From a virus: DNA of 26,694 nucleotides. The notes under the pieces are model-generated. The model made no database searches, was not told the origin of the DNA, and worked only from the letters and a program-made list of their open reading frames with translations. Position numbers and translations under genes: made by a program. The stretch spans positions 1 through 26,694 of IMG/VR virus record IMGVR_UViG_3300025120_000451; one strand, given 5' to 3'. Position 1 is the first letter of the stretch; the number at the start of each line of letters is the position of its first letter. Positions 1 through 10,414 of this stretch are shown in pieces.

Positions 1-523
1 TAGATGATATAATAATATCTTCCCCTAATAATGCTGTTCTAGTTTGAGTAATAGTACTTGATAGATAATTATCATATTGAGGACTTTTTACTGCTCCAAT
101 AGGTATATTATTAGATCCACTAAGACCCAAATCAATATTATTATAATCAGCAAATGTATTGTTTTGAGAACCAGGTAAACCATATAATAAACTTGAAGTA
201 GCAACTAAACTACCAGATTCACTTCCAAAATAATTAGAATAATAAAGTTGCATCACACTTGAATAAACAGAATTAGTATTCAATTTATTTACAAATCCTG
301 TAAAATTTTGAGATCCTGAATCAGTAGATCCAAAATTACCATACCATATAGATTGTTGGGAAGTTTCAAATATTAATTTATTAGCTGGGGGTTGAGTACC
401 AAAATAAACTTCAATTCCTACATTAGATGCAGTCATAGCATCTCCTGTAAATCTAAATCCTTTATTAGCAGAAAAAGGAGTTATTACAATATCCTTTGTA
501 GTAAATTGTTTGTAAGCTGACAT
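1..523 (-). CDS. Phage tail/baseplate-region structural protein (partial, C-terminus missing)
   Basis: An open frame runs from an ATG at 521-523 to the window edge without a stop, giving about 174 residues that begin MSAYKQFTTKDIVITPFSAN. It starts 5 bases after the stop of the preceding gene, so it continues the same structural operon. The visible protein is rich in Ser, Gly, Asn and Tyr with repeated SGS/GSQ turns, no signal peptide and no membrane segment, as expected of a beta-rich virion protein. From memory, an N-terminus of the form 'YKQF...DIV.TPF..NK' recurs in uncharacterised structural proteins of marine T4-like phages; I cannot assign a T4 homologue. The real stop lies outside the window. 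Confidence 0.75.
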   Translation of the reverse strand, partial: MSAYKQFTTKDIVITPFSANKGFRFTGDAMTASNVGIEVYFGTQPPANKLIFETSQQSIWYGNFGSTDSGSQNFTGFVNKLNTNSVYSSVMQLYYSNYFGSESGSLVATSSLLYGLPGSQNNTFADYNNIDLGLSGSNNIPIGAVKSPQYDNYLSSTITQTRTALLGEDIIISS

Positions 524-528
524 ACATT

Positions 529-1608
529 TTAGTAATCTAATTTAACTCTAACAAGTAATTCTTTTGTGAAATCTTTAACTAATGGTCTACTTAGTTTAGC
601 TACAGCACATAATTCATTAGAACCATTATATAAACCTACTGTTGTAATAAATGTTTGTGGATTATTATACATAGTATTCCATAATACTTGTCCCGTTGAT
701 CCTGAAACAAATGATGGGTTTGATGAGTAATTAAATTCTGAATTTTGGGCTCTTACAAAGTAAAAATCAGATGCTAATGTTTCTTGAGAATTTAAACGGA
801 AGAAATTACCACCAAATACACTTTGAGATATAGCACCATTTAATCTAGACATATTATTATCATTTTGGTTTGAGTTTCTTAATGTACCTAAATTAATGCC
901 TCCGTCAGTTGCAAATGGTTGATTACCATCTAATGCAGCGGCATTTAGTAATATTAATCCTACATCAGGTAAAAATAAACCATATGATCCAGAATCAGGT
1001 GTAAAACCATTAGCATTTAAGCCTGTGTAAACTGCTCCTTCTGATCCTGAAACTACTTGGTAAACTCTTCCGGCATTTCCAAAAACATTTCCAGTACTAA
1101 TTCTACTATTATCTGTTAAATGTAAGGTTACACCTCCATTTGCAGGCGATCCATTTGCACCATCAGATCCCGATAGGGATAAAGCCATTGTACCTAATGC
1201 TAATGATTCTTTATATCTAGCCCTTTCAATAGCTATAGCATAAAAATAAGATGAAGAATAATTTCCAAATATAAAAGGATCTGTATCATCTCCTAATGCA
1301 ATATTTTGATATTGTCCAAAAATAGTAGATGAAGGTGATTTACCTACAACTAAAGCATTATAATCTAAACTACCACTACCTTGTTCATCAGCATAAGCTA
1401 TGTCAAATTGAACTGCTGCTGTAGTTTCTGTTGATGCTGTTTGATATACATGAATATAATATTGTCCTGAATTTGATGTTGATTGAACTGATGATGTGTA
1501 CATTTCAGTTAATCTAGGTTGATTTCCACTCCATACTGTTCCTGTTTGGGAATCTACACTATTAATTATATCACCATTTGAAAATTGAGTAAAAGCTCCG
1601 TTAGCCAT
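529..1608 (-). CDS. Putative tail/baseplate structural protein
   Basis: A 359-residue protein with no recognised catalytic motif. It is Ser/Gly/Asn/Tyr-rich throughout (for example SGSLDYNALVVGKSPSS around residues 77-91) and looks beta-structured, without signal peptide, membrane segment or coiled coil. It ends in a short region with charged residues (KDFTKELLVRVKLDY). The start at 1606-1608 is preceded by a purely A-rich leader (AAACAAAATAAAACAAAAAC), with no Shine-Dalgarno. It sits between two other structural genes downstream of the giant tail protein, so a role in tail fibre or baseplate periphery is inferred from context only. No specific T4 gene is recognised. Confidence 0.7.
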   Translation of the reverse strand: MANGAFTQFSNGDIINSVDSQTGTVWSGNQPRLTEMYTSSVQSTSNSGQYYIHVYQTASTETTAAVQFDIAYADEQGSGSLDYNALVVGKSPSSTIFGQYQNIALGDDTDPFIFGNYSSSYFYAIAIERARYKESLALGTMALSLSGSDGANGSPANGGVTLHLTDNSRISTGNVFGNAGRVYQVVSGSEGAVYTGLNANGFTPDSGSYGLFLPDVGLILLNAAALDGNQPFATDGGINLGTLRNSNQNDNNMSRLNGAISQSVFGGNFFRLNSQETLASDFYFVRAQNSEFNYSSNPSFVSGSTGQVLWNTMYNNPQTFITTVGLYNGSNELCAVAKLSRPLVKDFTKELLVRVKLDY

Positions 1609-1630
1609 ATTGTTTTTGTTTTATTTTGTT

Positions 1631-2278
1631 TTATTGCATTCCTGCTGACTTTCTTAATTCTACTGGAACTTGTATTCTAGCTCCTGTATCTCTTCCTACT
1701 AATGTTAGAGTAGCATATAATACTGTTGCTGTTCCAAATACATTTATACTAGTTGCACTTAAAGTTATGTTATTACCTGTTACAGTTTTAGAAACATTAG
1801 TTCCTAAAGTTTGTTGATTATTTAAAGCTTCATTAGCAGAAGCTCCTCCTCCTGTTACATTAGCATAAGTAATGTTAGACATAGTTGCTGTGTAACCACT
1901 TTGTTCCCCTGCAGTTCCTTCAAATGTTTGAGTTTGAGGAGTTATTGTTTCTACTTGTCCTGTTTTTAATAGAATTTTTGAATCAGAAAGAACTATAGTA
2001 GGCATTACTGCTGTTCCTCTTGGTAAAGTAACCAATTTATATTTCATTGTTTGTAACTCATTAGGAAAAGCTTCTAATACAGGCATGTTTTCAATTGCTT
2101 CACCATAATATGCTGATCCCGATGGGTGGTTAGGATTATATAAAGAATAATCTACTTCATCATCTGATAAAGAAAATTGTGTTATGTTAAAAGCATTACC
2201 ACCTTGAGCTAGTAATTCTCTTCCTTTTTTAGTTAAAATAGCATCTACTGTTACTACTTGATTATTTAAATATCCCAT
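1631..2278 (-). CDS. Putative tail-region structural protein, 215 aa
   Basis: The N-terminus (MGYLNNQVVTVDAILTKKGR, then ELLAQGGNAFNITQFSLSDDEVDYSLYN) has the form 'tvdaiLTkkGRelLa.g...f.itkfalsDDEvdY.ly', which I recall as a recurrent opening of uncharacterised structural proteins in T4-like phages of marine bacteria. The remainder is Thr/Asn/Gly-rich and probably beta-structured, with a stretch from about residue 110 to 190 (TITPQTQTFEGTAGEQSGYT and on) that could be an Ig-like domain. It is the first gene after a 71-base gap carrying the ATATTTATAA motif 19 bases upstream, so it may head its own transcript. Function is inferred only from location in the tail module. Confidence 0.72.
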   Translation of the reverse strand: MGYLNNQVVTVDAILTKKGRELLAQGGNAFNITQFSLSDDEVDYSLYNPNHPSGSAYYGEAIENMPVLEAFPNELQTMKYKLVTLPRGTAVMPTIVLSDSKILLKTGQVETITPQTQTFEGTAGEQSGYTATMSNITYANVTGGGASANEALNNQQTLGTNVSKTVTGNNITLSATSINVFGTATVLYATLTLVGRDTGARIQVPVELRKSAGMQ

Positions 2279-2296
2279 TTTTTATTAGTATTTTAT

Positions 2297-2304
2297 TATA
2301 AATA
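2297..2304 (-). promoter_or_regulatory. Candidate phage promoter element (TATTTATA on minus strand)
   Basis: The minus strand reads ATATTTATAATAAAAT here, 19 bases upstream of the gene starting at 2278, inside the 71-base gap after the giant gene. The same core recurs upstream of the genes starting at 15220, 18757 and 21424 and before the tmRNA. T4 late promoters have a single TATAAATA box read by gp55; this core is related but differently placed on the strand. In AT-rich DNA such words also occur inside genes (for example 8630-8637), so this is a candidate only. Confidence 0.35.
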
Positions 2305-2349
2305 TATGTATTTTTTATTTCTAATCCAAATTATAATTTAAATTAAATT

Positions 2350-5300
2350 TTATTTTAATGAATCAGGTGATGTTTGTTGAAAAACATTTTCTGATTGGAG
2401 TTTATTAATTAATTTTTGAACATTTCTTTGTTGTATATCAGTTAAATCATTAGGAATTAAATATCCATCTCCTGATAAGGTTAAAGCACCCTGTGATCCT
2501 GATGGTTGATTTACATTTAATACAACTCTATCATCAGCTTCTTGTCTTTTTCTTAAAGTCATGGCATATATTTTTCCTGTTGGAATTGGAATATCTAAAG
2601 TTGCAGGATTAGGTGTTACTTTTATTCTATCAAATAAATATCCAGGATCTATACATTGACCATCTGCACCATTGGTTGGTCTATTTATTAATGGATTAAT
2701 TGATCCTGAAAAGAATTTATTATCGCCAGTAGTTTTCATACCATTAGTTGGACCTCCCCCTTTATTAGTAGTTAATATATAATTAGTACCAAATATTGCA
2801 GCATGATCTTGACCAAAAGGAAAATCTGCCCCACCACCACTATCAAATAAAGATGCAGTAATACCAATTATTCCCGTTTCATTTACTTCATCACGACTAC
2901 TAACACCAACTATAGAACCACTAAGAAGCATTTCATTACCACTACTATTAATACCTAAAATATACATTGTAGTTGAGTTATTTTTTGCTGTTAAATATTT
3001 ATCTTTAAGTGAACTAAAAGAATAATAACCATCAGCTGGAAGTGGATTTCTAAATGTAGTTGTAACTGAATTTGGTAATTGATAACCATTTAAAGAATAA
3101 CATGCTATTTCAAATCTTACGTCAGTTATAGCATAAGTACTTATATCAAAATTACTAGTATACAAAGCTGGTGGGACTTGATCATATCCTAATACTGTAA
3201 AGTCTTGATATGTTTTATTTAAAATTGCATCGTTATTTAAATTAGGTTGATATGCATAAGATACTCTTATTTCATCACCTTTCTCTACTAAAATCTTTTG
3301 ATTATCTATATCTCTATATTCTGATAGATTTGATCCTGATATATTCCATTTGAAAAAATTACTATCAAATTCTAAATCTCTTTGCGTTAATATAGGTAAA
3401 GAACCCTGACCCCATTCTGTTAAAGGTTTTAGGGCAAAAGTACTATCAAAATTCATAGAAGGTATAACTTGAGTTGCAGGTATAAATGGAAATGTTGTCA
3501 TAGGAGCTCCATTATCCGTAAAAGGTATACCAGCTCCTGGAAGAGGTACAGTAATATTATCATAAGCGTTAGGATGATTAGAACCAACTGTATAATCAAA
3601 CGATAAAGGATTAATATTTTTTAATGATAATAAATTATTAATTGAATTAAATAACATAAGAGATGGACCAACAACATTATAACCAGTACTTGTACCAAAT
3701 AAATCTGTTGACACTGCCATTCCTGGTATTCTTCCAACATTTGGTCCTCTTAAATTAATAATTCCAACATCTTGATTTTTTTCATTTTTTGCACTTCCTG
3801 TAAATGCCATTATTACATTAGGTGAATCATAAAAAGAAGGATTACCAGCACTACCACCACTTCCAATTACAGATATATTATTAACCAAAGGAACTTGATT
3901 TAATACTAATCCTGCAGCACTCATAGAAACTATAGATGAAGTTAAATTAATGGATGCAGATTGAGGGGTGGATTCAATAGCTTCATTTATATTACCCCCC
4001 ATAGATGGAGATATACCTTGTTCATAAGAATACCATTTAGGAAGATCATAAAATTGATTAGTTGTTAATAAATCTAATGCTCTTTCATTTGATTGGTATG
4101 CTGCAAACTCTATTGCTCCAGCATTTATAACTTGTGATCCCACACCTAAATTTGTGTATGTAAGTACATTACCTCCTACATTATTAAAAGTTTTTGTAGT
4201 TTGATTATATACAATGGTTGCTTTTCTTTCAGGCATAAAAGTAGAAGACATTGCTATTAAATTTTCATTACTACCATTTATTAAAGAAGAAGTAATAATT
4301 GGAGATTGTTCACTTAATATCTCTTCAAACGGTACTTGAATTAATTGATCTATATTAAAAGTAGTAGTATTATAATATTCTTTACTTTCTAAAGATGATT
4401 TAAAATGAGCAAAAAAGATTGGATTACGATCAATTACTGCTGTTTTACCTAATGAAATATCACCACCCCAACTACCAGTTTCACCATTAATATATCTAAC
4501 TTTATTTTGAGTTAATAAAAATGGAGGATTAGCTAATCCTGTAATTCCTGTATCTCTAGATCTTGCTGTAAATAAACTTTCTGAAGGTATACCTGTGTAA
4601 AAGTTATAATCTGCACTTTCTAATAAACATCCATTGTATCTAGGATTTGCTGATGATAATATTGTATAATTACTTTCGGGTACTCCAGCAAATTCTAATA
4701 AATTATCATTAGTAGCTATTCCTTCAAATCCTAATTGTGAAGCAGATATAATTAATGAATAATCGTTTGGGATACCTTCTTTTAATTCTGTTCCTGGTGT
4801 TACAGGATCAAAATCCATGTCTAAAAATCTTTCATTAGGTCTACTACCACTTATATTGTTAATTATAGGATTATAAGGTGAATTTTGGAATAATTGACTT
4901 TGAGAAGGTACTATAGTAAATGCATCTCTTTCATAGAAGTGTTTAGGGCCTAAACTATTTATAGCTCTAATATAATTTACTGTAATAGTTGAGGATACAT
5001 TTGAATTTAGTGAACTGTTAAAAAAGATAATACCATTATTAGTGTTATAAGCTGTACCTGCTGTAGTATTATATATAAAACTTGACACAGTAGTGGATGA
5101 ATTAAAAGTACTAGGAAATAAAAGTAAATCAGTAACAGGGCCTGCTGTTAAAGGAGCTCCTGTTAAATCTGCACCTTGCAAATATTTAAAAACATCATAA
5201 TTAGGAAAAATAGTTTGTGTCATTTGATTAAATCCAAGACTAAGTAGTTTATTTGTATTAAAATTATTAGCAGTATATGAGATAGAAACTTCATACTCTT

Positions 5301-8300
5301 GTCCTTCTTGTAAATCGAAAAAAGATCCAGTAAAAGCTTCATATCTATTAGTAAGTGTAATTCCAGTAGTATCAATAACAATAGTATTAGCATTAGTTAC
5401 TGTAAATGCTCCAGTCGTACCTCTTTCACCTCCTTTTGTAAAATCAACATATGGTGGTGGTGGAATTATGTCTGGTGTTTTATCATTTCCATCAGCAAAT
5501 ATTCTATAAGGATTATATTGGGTTGGAATAACTTCAAAATTACTACCACTAAATTCACCATCATAAAATTCTGTTTGATGATCATCTACTTTCCACTCAC
5601 CTGTAAAATCATCTATATACCAATTAACTTGTTGTGAAGCTAAAGGTTCGGGTTTTGCAAAATCAACACTTTCTCCAAAACTAATAATATATTGATCAAA
5701 AGTTACTGCAACGGTACTTACTACATTCCAATATATTCTTTCATCGGGGTATATTTCTAAATAATTATTTGATACTAATGGGGGTGGGTCTAAAGAATTA
5801 ATTCCCTCAAATGTAGTACTAAATATTCCCCCTCTTTTACTAGATGTTGCTTGAAATGTTATATCTGCTGGGAAAGATGGAGCTGGGTCAAATAAACCAT
5901 TCCATCTAAATTGGGATCTAAATGCTACATCTGATTGGATATAAACTTTATTATTAGAATCTAAAGCTATAGATATTTTATTGTTTAGAGAAGGAAAGAC
6001 TAAAGAAGGTATATCTGGAAATAGAGGAACTATTGTTAACGGAACTAATAAATTATCTCCTTCATTTTTATAAAATTGTCCCTCATTAGTTATTATATTA
6101 TATTTATTAACACTTCCTCCTGCACTTCCTGTTAAGGAATACATTCCTATACTTGAAGTAATTAATAAATTTCTTTGTGATATTACACTGTTAAATCCTG
6201 TTTGATCAGTGTATCCATAAACATCAGAGCCGGTTTCAGGCGTTTTAGCTATAGGAGTATTGGAATTAACCCCAATCACTGCCATAGACTTATTTCGTTC
6301 TAATAGATGTTGTTTTACAATAATTCCTGTACTTAAACTTGTACGAGCAGGTACATAATTTTTAATTGCTTTAAATAATGAAGTTTCATAAAATTTAATT
6401 AATCTATTATAATCATATTCTTTTTCAATTATAGTAGGTAATCCACCATTGTAAGTAGGATCATTAATAGTAACACCTTGATATTTTTTAAAATAATCTT
6501 CAGCTATACGAGTTAATTCAGGATATCTATCATTACTTTCAGATAAAAATCTTGGATCAGCTATTGCATCTGATACAACACCATGTCCAAAAGTACCTAT
6601 TATATCATCATTTATTTCATTTTGAAATGAGAATCCAACTTCTAATGAATTTAAATCTTCAGTATAACTAGAACTTTGTTCAAATTCTTGTTGTATGCTT
6701 CTAAAGGGTGATAAAATAGTACCATATTCATTACCATCAATTACTTGTATTTTATTTTTAATTCTATTCCTAATACCAGCTGCAGGCTGATCCATATAAT
6801 TTATTTGGGTATTAGGTGCTAAGTATGATGATGTAATTGCTGCTGTATCTGTTCCATCCCACCCTTGGTATACAATAGAATAACCACTTCCCGTATTATA
6901 ACCTGTTAAATAAAGAAATGATGAAGTGTATAATGATCCTTTTTTATTAACTAAAGAAGGATGAACTGAACCTAACGCATTAGCACCAAAGGATGGGAAA
7001 TTTATAAAATCAGGTGTTCCCCCAAATTTTAAAATTCCAACAGCTTTTGTATTTTCAGTAGCAGTTGAAAAACCAGCAGATCCTGATACCTCTACATATT
7101 CTAACTCATTTCCTAATGGTAATCTATAAGATAATAAATCATAAGAACTACCCTTTCCTGTATTTGAATCTGAATGTCCTTGTATTGATTCAGGATTCAT
7201 TACATAATCATTAAATTGAGATGATGATAATGCTCTTCTATAATATCTAAATTCTTGAAAAGATCCTGAGAATCCCGTTCCTAAGCTTCTTCCCCCAACT
7301 CCACCAACTATAGTATTATTAAGTCCTTGGTTTGAAGGGTATGTCATATATCCTCCTAATATAACCCCTCGTGATGATGGGAGAGAAGCATTGATTGGAG
7401 TTGTTTGTCCTCCTTTATTCCAAGCTTCATTTATAGCAGGTATTGGTCCAGCGGGCATTGTAATTGATGTTGATCCTTGAAATCCTATTTGATTCCCATC
7501 ATAACCATCATATATATTATTTGCTACCTTTAATTCATACTCATTTACGGTATTATCTTCGTTTGATGCAGATATATGAATCTTTCTTTGTAATTGAACA
7601 GACCACCAACCTCCATCAAAAAATGGTAAAGAAATAGGATCACTTTCAAAATATCCGTTAGCATTAGCTGTATCTTCAATAATAAATTGCATGGTTCCAT
7701 ATTGGTAATCTGTTGGTAAAACTGCCCCAGAAAATGATCCAGAATTTGATCCTGAATATTGTAATACAATACCAAAATCACTATAATTTATAGCATTTTG
7801 GGAATTTTTTACTAATAAAGAAGAAGTAAATAGAGAATTGGGATGTCCTGGTTCTTGACTTATAGGTCTATCATTTTTAAATCTAAATTGTATACAATCA
7901 GGAACTGCTATATCTGGAGCTGTTAGATGTTTTGTTTCTACATAGTTAGAATTTAAAGGTACCCAAGGAATTCTTATAGATCCACTAGGTAATAATGCTC
8001 CTTTTTTATAATTATATGTAGTTAAAGCATTACTATAACGATTCATCCATAAATCATAATCGTTTTCATCATCCTTATTTTTACCCCCAAATTCACTTAT
8101 ACGAAGCATTGTATTGGGAACACCCCATATATTAATTAATTGTCTTAACCCTGTAACTGTACCTTTTCTTTTTACTAAAGAAACCATATTATGAAATATT
8201 CTTTTATATATTTCTTGAGCAGCATTATCTATAGGATAAGGAAATGAGGGATCGGCTAAAGCAATAACATATCCTAAAGTAGATTGTTGTTGATCATAAT

Positions 8301-9969
8301 AATTTATTACTGATCCTGATGCTATATCTATATAACGATCAATATATTCTAAACCAGACCCTGCTGTTGGGTATACCCCTACACCATTAACATTAAACCC
8401 AATAGAATTAAAATCATTTCCATAAGTATCAAATCCTAAAGATTCTATTACTTCATCAGCTAATCCTAAAGGTAAAACGTCTCCTGTTAAACTAGAATCT
8501 GTATTTCTAACTTGTTCTACAGCTTCAGTATAAAGATACATTTCATCAAAAGTTTGTCCTGTCATATTTACAAACTTAAGATATTGATCATTATTATTAT
8601 TATTAGTTATAAAAGGTGGAATTAAAAAATATAAATAATCTTGATTATTTTCATCATAAAGTGAAGCTGATAGTATTTGATTTTTTCCTGTATTATAATA
8701 AGGATCTAATTCATTAGTACTACCAAACCAATTTAATGCTGCTGAACTTGTTATTGAATAATTTTTATAAGGATAAGTTGTTGAATATTTAGGCCAAGAA
8801 TTTGATCCTGTTATATAGTATAAAAAATATTCATAACTATCAAATTTTCTAATAATGTTATTTATATTATTACTTATATTATTATAACTAGAAGAATAAT
8901 CAGGTGTTCCACTAGTAACACCAGTAATAGTTTCAAGTGCTGCTAATTCTGTTTCGTAAGATTCAATTGAAGATATTTTTGATTTAAAGTTATTTAATCT
9001 TTCTTTTGCTGATGAATATTTTACAAACTGATTCCAGTCAGACCAATCTTTTCTTAAAATAATTCCTTTTTGACTATTTAAATTATTAAATTGATAGTAT
9101 GATTGTGAACTTATAGTATTAACTAAATCATTTAGATTTTTTGGTGGGGTAGAATTATTTATTCTATCTTTTATATCTATATTATAATTAGGACCTTTTA
9201 ATGAAAGTAAATTATCTATAAATTCTAAATTAGGTTGGAAGTCTACTGAATATACTTGAGTTTCTCCTACTTTTGAAATTATTTGTAATTGTTGATCTAT
9301 TTCAAATTCAGAAGGTAGAGGTTTATATAATTTTATTAATATTGAAGTTGGATCAGTTGACCCAGATATAACAGTTTCTAATTGACTGTTTACAGCTATA
9401 AAATTTCTATTATTACCAAAAGAAATATAAAATTCATCAACATTTTCTCTTGCATTTATTTTATTATTAAATTGGTTATAATAAGATTCAATTTGGTTTG
9501 GTGTAAGAAAATTATTTTGTATTCTTAATTCTGTTCTATCTCCTGATATTTCTGATAGAAAATAAGGGTGTTGGTTAAAGCTTTCGTCTTCATTTTGATT
9601 TTCTTCTTCTGATCCTAGTTCATAATCTACAAAATTATAAAGAGCATAATAATTTCCTGAAGAATATCCTTGGTTATAAATATCTTCAGTAGGATTTATT
9701 TCAAATTGATTATAACTAGATGTTGATGTTGATATATTTAATCCTGACTCAGGTGATATAAAGGATCCGTTAGCTGAGTAGTTTGTATTTTGATATAATA
9801 TAGTTTGTGAATAATCATATATATAAAATTGTACTTTGCTTTTAAATGGAGTAAAAGAACCTGTTAGTTCAACTGATGGAACAATAGCATCTAAACTTAA
9901 TTCATACCCTTCTTGAATAAAAACTTCAGCGTTTAATTGATTAATTGATGCAGAAACTGGTATAGCCAT
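2350..9969 (-). CDS. Giant tail/baseplate structural protein with lectin-like (LamG/concanavalin) domain
   Basis: One uninterrupted reading frame of 2539 residues, the largest gene in the window (7.6 kb). At about residues 585-630, a segment YKRIFHNMVSLVKRKGTVTG... followed by ...INIWGVPNTMLRISEFGG resembles the 'lllpllhKtKGT...l..l....gip...i.EyG' segment seen in P2 gpI-like or baseplate-attached tail proteins. About residues 690-920 look like a concanavalin/LamG-type jelly roll (IQFRFKN..., GWWSVQLQRKIHIS, then a closing FSGSFQEFRYYRRALSSSQF). Around residues 1510-1610 there is a possible carbohydrate-binding-like beta domain, and the C-terminal part is again beta-rich. There is no signal peptide or membrane segment. 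It follows the gp6 and gp25 baseplate genes, so it probably forms a baseplate periphery, tail-fibre or receptor-binding component. T4 gp7 occupies a comparable place but is far shorter and I see no clear similarity. Confidence 0.75.
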   Translation of the reverse strand: MAIPVSASINQLNAEVFIQEGYELSLDAIVPSVELTGSFTPFKSKVQFYIYDYSQTILYQNTNYSANGSFISPESGLNISTSTSSYNQFEINPTEDIYNQGYSSGNYYALYNFVDYELGSEEENQNEDESFNQHPYFLSEISGDRTELRIQNNFLTPNQIESYYNQFNNKINARENVDEFYISFGNNRNFIAVNSQLETVISGSTDPTSILIKLYKPLPSEFEIDQQLQIISKVGETQVYSVDFQPNLEFIDNLLSLKGPNYNIDIKDRINNSTPPKNLNDLVNTISSQSYYQFNNLNSQKGIILRKDWSDWNQFVKYSSAKERLNNFKSKISSIESYETELAALETITGVTSGTPDYSSSYNNISNNINNIIRKFDSYEYFLYYITGSNSWPKYSTTYPYKNYSITSSAALNWFGSTNELDPYYNTGKNQILSASLYDENNQDYLYFLIPPFITNNNNNDQYLKFVNMTGQTFDEMYLYTEAVEQVRNTDSSLTGDVLPLGLADEVIESLGFDTYGNDFNSIGFNVNGVGVYPTAGSGLEYIDRYIDIASGSVINYYDQQQSTLGYVIALADPSFPYPIDNAAQEIYKRIFHNMVSLVKRKGTVTGLRQLINIWGVPNTMLRISEFGGKNKDDENDYDLWMNRYSNALTTYNYKKGALLPSGSIRIPWVPLNSNYVETKHLTAPDIAVPDCIQFRFKNDRPISQEPGHPNSLFTSSLLVKNSQNAINYSDFGIVLQYSGSNSGSFSGAVLPTDYQYGTMQFIIEDTANANGYFESDPISLPFFDGGWWSVQLQRKIHISASNEDNTVNEYELKVANNIYDGYDGNQIGFQGSTSITMPAGPIPAINEAWNKGGQTTPINASLPSSRGVILGGYMTYPSNQGLNNTIVGGVGGRSLGTGFSGSFQEFRYYRRALSSSQFNDYVMNPESIQGHSDSNTGKGSSYDLLSYRLPLGNELEYVEVSGSAGFSTATENTKAVGILKFGGTPDFINFPSFGANALGSVHPSLVNKKGSLYTSSFLYLTGYNTGSGYSIVYQGWDGTDTAAITSSYLAPNTQINYMDQPAAGIRNRIKNKIQVIDGNEYGTILSPFRSIQQEFEQSSSYTEDLNSLEVGFSFQNEINDDIIGTFGHGVVSDAIADPRFLSESNDRYPELTRIAEDYFKKYQGVTINDPTYNGGLPTIIEKEYDYNRLIKFYETSLFKAIKNYVPARTSLSTGIIVKQHLLERNKSMAVIGVNSNTPIAKTPETGSDVYGYTDQTGFNSVISQRNLLITSSIGMYSLTGSAGGSVNKYNIITNEGQFYKNEGDNLLVPLTIVPLFPDIPSLVFPSLNNKISIALDSNNKVYIQSDVAFRSQFRWNGLFDPAPSFPADITFQATSSKRGGIFSTTFEGINSLDPPPLVSNNYLEIYPDERIYWNVVSTVAVTFDQYIISFGESVDFAKPEPLASQQVNWYIDDFTGEWKVDDHQTEFYDGEFSGSNFEVIPTQYNPYRIFADGNDKTPDIIPPPPYVDFTKGGERGTTGAFTVTNANTIVIDTTGITLTNRYEAFTGSFFDLQEGQEYEVSISYTANNFNTNKLLSLGFNQMTQTIFPNYDVFKYLQGADLTGAPLTAGPVTDLLLFPSTFNSSTTVSSFIYNTTAGTAYNTNNGIIFFNSSLNSNVSSTITVNYIRAINSLGPKHFYERDAFTIVPSQSQLFQNSPYNPIINNISGSRPNERFLDMDFDPVTPGTELKEGIPNDYSLIISASQLGFEGIATNDNLLEFAGVPESNYTILSSANPRYNGCLLESADYNFYTGIPSESLFTARSRDTGITGLANPPFLLTQNKVRYINGETGSWGGDISLGKTAVIDRNPIFFAHFKSSLESKEYYNTTTFNIDQLIQVPFEEILSEQSPIITSSLINGSNENLIAMSSTFMPERKATIVYNQTTKTFNNVGGNVLTYTNLGVGSQVINAGAIEFAAYQSNERALDLLTTNQFYDLPKWYSYEQGISPSMGGNINEAIESTPQSASINLTSSIVSMSAAGLVLNQVPLVNNISVIGSGGSAGNPSFYDSPNVIMAFTGSAKNEKNQDVGIINLRGPNVGRIPGMAVSTDLFGTSTGYNVVGPSLMLFNSINNLLSLKNINPLSFDYTVGSNHPNAYDNITVPLPGAGIPFTDNGAPMTTFPFIPATQVIPSMNFDSTFALKPLTEWGQGSLPILTQRDLEFDSNFFKWNISGSNLSEYRDIDNQKILVEKGDEIRVSYAYQPNLNNDAILNKTYQDFTVLGYDQVPPALYTSNFDISTYAITDVRFEIACYSLNGYQLPNSVTTTFRNPLPADGYYSFSSLKDKYLTAKNNSTTMYILGINSSGNEMLLSGSIVGVSSRDEVNETGIIGITASLFDSGGGADFPFGQDHAAIFGTNYILTTNKGGGPTNGMKTTGDNKFFSGSINPLINRPTNGADGQCIDPGYLFDRIKVTPNPATLDIPIPTGKIYAMTLRKRQEADDRVVLNVNQPSGSQGALTLSGDGYLIPNDLTDIQQRNVQKLINKLQSENVFQQTSPDSLK

Positions 9970-9979
9970 TTTTTATTAT

Positions 9980-10414
9980 TTATCTAATTGTTGTTTCAAC
10001 TTGTACCTCTTCAGTATTATTAAGATTTAATCTTCCAGTACCTGAAAATTGTATATTATTATCATTAGGGTCAATTGCATCCTCTATATTAGTAGCTTCT
10101 TGAATTAATTCTAAATTTTCTTTTCTTAATTCAGCAATTTCATCTAATAATGCCTGAATCTCAGCACTAATAGTAGCAAAATCAGCATATTCACCACTAG
10201 TTTTTGCAAGATACTGATGAGATTCTATTTCTCCAAGCTTAGGTATAATGTAAAAAAACTTATCATAAAGATACCAAAAATCATCTAATACAGCTAAATC
10301 TCTATCGAAAAAAGAGGGATCAGGTACATTAACTAATTGAGAAAATTTAGTATCTACAGTTTCATTAAATTTATCTCTATCAAACCTTTGTGATTTTATT
10401 ATTATTTTTTCCAT
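9980..10414 (-). CDS. Putative baseplate-associated coiled-coil protein, 144 aa
   Basis: A small acidic protein. Residues about 80-115 (ATISAEIQALLDEIAELRKE...) form a clear heptad-type coiled coil, preceded by an aromatic-rich segment (DDFWYLYDKFFYIIPKLGEI) and followed by a polar tail. The start overlaps the stop of the preceding gene as TAATG, which points to translational coupling with the DNRLRE-like protein, and the giant protein starts 10 bases after its stop. The position between two virion proteins suggests a structural or assembly-chaperone role for the giant protein. No family recognised. Confidence 0.65.
   Translation of the reverse strand: MEKIIIKSQRFDRDKFNETVDTKFSQLVNVPDPSFFDRDLAVLDDFWYLYDKFFYIIPKLGEIESHQYLAKTSGEYADFATISAEIQALLDEIAELRKENLELIQEATNIEDAIDPNDNNIQFSGTGRLNLNNTEEVQVETTIR

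Noticed and set aside
1626-1817. Plus-strand open frame of 63 aa
   Set aside because: It lies wholly inside the minus-strand 215-aa gene. No plus-strand gene in the window has independent support.
2297-2304. TATAAATA on the plus strand as a classical T4 late promoter
   Set aside because: Read on the plus strand it would drive transcription away from all genes; only its minus-strand form is considered, as a candidate element.
7545-7781. Minus-strand 78-aa frame inside the giant gene
   Set aside because: Alternative frame of a long conserved coding sequence, no leader of its own.
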